64,000 nt of DNA from Latrodectus hesperus (lineage: Eukaryota; Arthropoda; Arachnida; Araneae; Theridiidae): positions 95,005-159,004 of the forward strand of contig JAJQOW010000183.1 of assembly GCA_037975125.1 (NCBI GenBank), read 5' to 3'. This document shows positions 61,098 to 64,000 of this stretch, one piece after another. Each line of letters begins with the position of its first letter. Position 1 is the first letter of the stretch. Position numbers and translations under genes: made by a program. The notes under the pieces are model-generated. The model saw nothing but the letters and a program-made list of their open reading frames with translations, ran no database searches and was not told where the DNA came from.

Positions 61098-61815
61098 TGC
61101 CTCGAAGAAAACAGCCATCTTTGCGTGACCAAGGATCCGAGTTCTACAAAGTAAGGAGAGTGGCCTACTTAGATGGTGGATTATCTTTCAGGGACATGGG
61201 TAGCCGTGATGGAGAAAACCAAACTGTAATGTGGGTTGCGATCGTGTGATGTAGGAGATTAGGACAAACCGACGTGTTCGATCGCTCAATGCACCATTTC
61301 ACGTGATGACAGACTAATTGTGCCCATGGCAGTAACGGATTGCTCAGCCACCTCACAAACCATGGCACAGCACTTTCAGTCTGTGACGTATTATCCAGTA
61401 TCTGTGCGTACTGTTCAACACAATTTACAGCAGAGTAGCCTGTCCGCATGACGTCTATTACTTCGTCTACCCTTGACGGCGAACCACAGACGTCTCTGCC
61501 ACCAATAGGGAGATGAAAGAAAGATGTAGATGACGGAATGGAATGAAACTATTTACACTAACGAGTCACGCTTCTGTTTGCAAGACAACGATGGTCGTTT
61601 TCGAGTCTCGAGACACCGTGGAAAAAGAATGCTGGACAGCTGCTTTATCCACCGCCACAGTGCTCCTGCACAGGGTATTATAATACATCAATCGCGCATT
61701 GCCGGTACTTTAAACAGCCAGTGCTACATCTCCAATTTGTTAAAGCCAGTTTTAACTCTTAACTTCAGGACTTACTCACAGCCATATTTCAACCAAACAA
61801 TGCGTGACCACACGG
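61098..61815 (+). pseudogene. Tc1-like transposase relic, second family, 3'-truncated
   Basis: Translation with stops starts VPRRKQPSLRDQGSEFYKVR and continues YLDGGLSFRDMGSR (helix-turn-helix region). After frame changes, a frame from 61530 has EWNETIYTNESRFCLQDNDG, RHRGKRMLDSC and RIAGTLNSQCYISNLLKPV, following the Tc1 order. In the first catalytic motif the usual TDES reads TNES, so the catalytic D is lost. The sequence ends at the point of the second D (NQTMRDH for the usual DNARPH), so the E region is absent. A 5' terminal-repeat-like stretch may lie near 60860. It is a different family from the element at 22033. Confidence 0.8.
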
Positions 61816-64000
61816 TCATTTAAGCAAGCACAACAATGAGAAAATGCAATTGTCTGATTTGTTTAGAATATTTCCAAAATATATAGCCTTTATATTTTTG
61901 AAAATATTAAATAGTTTACAAATGTTGATTGCTAGTCATATAAATTGCTGTTCACTGCTTTAGAATTAAATTTATGACATAGCGGTTACAATTTTTAAAC
62001 AAGTATATTGCTGATATCAGAAAAATAGTGTTTGACTACAATTTCAAATTGTTATATGTTTTCCTTTCTATTTTCATCTGTATGTCTCTTATTGGCTAAA
62101 TATATTAAATTATTTGAGCAAGTTTAAAAAAAAATGTACTATAACAATTTTTTTTGCGTTTTCAAATGGAATGAAGTCTTTGAATTTCTTAATATTATAT
62201 ATAAGACAACTGAAGTTGATATTTTAATGAAGTAAATTCGTATTTTTTTCTTTTGAATTTAAAATGAGCATTCTAGTAAAGGAATGTTTTCGTCGCATTT
62301 GATTTTTAAAATGCATGATTCACTTGTCGAATCAATTAACACCATTTTTGAATTTCATGAAATTTTAATTAAAATAATTCTATATATCATACATAACTAT
62401 ATATATTTAAGACAAATTTCATTCATGGTAACAATAAACACCATAAGAACCCAAGTAAATGATGCAAGAAGTTTAATTTTAAAAAAAACGTTTTATATAT
62501 TTTGATCATTTTTCTCGTCTTTTTATTTTGTAGATCTAATTGCTTTGGCAAATATATATGTCAAACAATAATTGAATGCATCATTTGACAAATTTCATGA
62601 AAATCAAATGTTCAGTTAATCAACTGAGAAATAAAGCATACAGTTGTAGATTTGTTTTTATTATCTTAAACATCAAATGCTTTGCGATTCTAAACGTTTT
62701 CTTGAATTTTCAAATTTAAATTAGTTTTTATTTATCATTGTATATTCATCTAATTGTAATGATAACAAATATTTGAAATTTTATCTGCATTTTTTATTTT
62801 ATACATAATTTAAACTTAATAACCATTTATTAAATCCAGTTATATTAATTGAAATATTCATTAGTAATTTTTTAAAAACTTGAGGTATAAAATGTTTTTC
62901 CTAGACGTTCATAGTCTAGCAAAAACAGCTATATAGTTAACGTTATGGACGAGTAGCTTTGTGGTTATTGTGTACAAATTAAAAAAACGAGGTGAAGTTT
63001 ACATTTTAACTTTACTGGGTAAGTTTTACTGTTTGTAAATCTTTTATTGTTGGAAATTTATTCTACCAACGCGAGAAAAGATTTCAATGTAATCGGCATT
63101 TGCTGAATCACAAAAAAAAAACAACGTTATAATAACAAATAATTATACATCGTTGTGCAATCGTATTTTGAACATTTTTAAGTACTTTTATTTTGTCGAA
63201 CTTTTCATTTAGAGAATTAAGTGTATTATGTGCAAATTTATCCAACATGAACTTTCTTCCCGCATTCCAAGTGACATCAGGTATAGAAAATAGAAAATTA
63301 CCTTTTAGTGAAATTCAAAAATGCGAAAGAGCTCTTTTCTATTTACATGATGAGGAAATAATATAATAATGATCATAATTGTCCAGACAGCATTATGTAG
63401 TCCAAAGCCTGCATCTGAAGATATCTCTATGACGACTTTAAAAAATCTTTTTCTTCTCAGTAAATATAAGAAATTAGGACTCCGTGGAATTTGCTCAACT
63501 TTACCACAATCTTTCCTGCTTTCCAGTTACAGTAGGTTTAAAGCGCAGTCTTTTTTTTTAGTGTTGCCATCATGTGCTTAAACATGCAGGCTACGTAGTT
63601 CATTGCACATAATTTTATATATCTTAATATAATTTTGACTTAAATCCACTTTTCCAACTATTGTTTTCCTCTATACCAGCAAGAATACCATTCAAAAGCT
63701 AATTTTCAAATATCACAACAATATTTTCCTGTAATTCAGTCATAGTCCAGGACGCAATTATATGATAGAGCTAAAATGAATGTAATGCACACAGTATACT
63801 ATCAAATAAAAAAAGGCTTAATTATACTCATGGTATCTCAATACATGATAGTCTGTATAAGAGGAAGATGAAACACATGTTATTTAATACAAAATTTGCC
63901 CTCACATTTCTAGAATGGTTGCTTCGCAGTCACGCTACACTTACCGCCATAATGGACGGCAGATGATCTCCTTCCAAGAGTGATATCTGGATACAAGACT
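61815..64000 (+). repeat. Macro-repeat unit running off the window
   Basis: Blocks follow the standard order: 'aagcaagcacaac' (61825), 'tttaaacaagtatattgc' (61993), 'atgcatgattcacttg' (62311), 'ctagacgtt' (62902), 'catctgaagatatc' (63413), the un-inserted Harbinger target near 63745, and the pyrimidine-tract block near 63853 starting another unit. It has neither the Tc1-like nor the Harbinger insertion and so shows their empty states. Confidence 0.65.

Overview
This window is AT-rich, intron-scale eukaryotic DNA with no intact host gene. It looks like repeat-dominated sequence from an arthropod, most likely an araneomorph spider. That placement is an inference from three things: the Tc1-like transposase families, a tRNA-derived SINE present in six copies plus one stub, and PIF/Harbinger and rosa-like mariner remnants of kinds I associate with orb-weaver assemblies. 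No bacterial signals (operons, ribosome-binding sites, CRISPR) were seen.

Large-scale layout. Two copies of one long segment lie in the same orientation about 38.5 kb apart. Copy A is 1-6980 plus 16639-about 26700; copy B is 38531-54007. Between the two parts of copy A sits a 9.6-kb block (about 6997-16638) that is an inverted copy of 23643-34562, so copy A is a giant imperfect palindrome with a 7-kb centre. Copy B lacks the inverted block: it has the 62-bp target sequence once, whereas copy A has it on both sides (6919-6980 and 16639-16700).

Under these duplications lies an older layer. A degenerate macro-repeat of roughly 2.4-3.3 kb (after subtracting later insertions) recurs across most of the window, inverted in the left arm and forward elsewhere, with the same ordered blocks each time. 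I do not recognise its origin. One block carries conserved splice-like signals on the reverse strand.

Datable insertions. Harbinger/MADF elements: 14520-16503, 23777-25084, 50979-52415. Tc1-like DD34E elements: 22033-23572 and 49202-50774. A nearly complete rosa-like mariner with 276-bp terminal inverted repeats and one stop codon: 29343-31274. SINEs of three kinds, several with target-site duplications. RNase H relics of a non-LTR retroelement: near 4434 and 41027. Decayed Tc1 fragments: near 5856, 35545, 36280, 42437, 61098. A hAT-like scrap lies at 54005, just where copy B ends. Presence or absence of each insertion at matching sites gives a partial order of events; it implies that the inverted block came from a third copy or was followed by gene conversion.

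Regions 37100-38530, 54620-55270 and 59470-60860 hold nothing I can name beyond AT-rich sequence and simple repeats. All similarity statements come from reading the sequence by eye; no alignment or database search was run.
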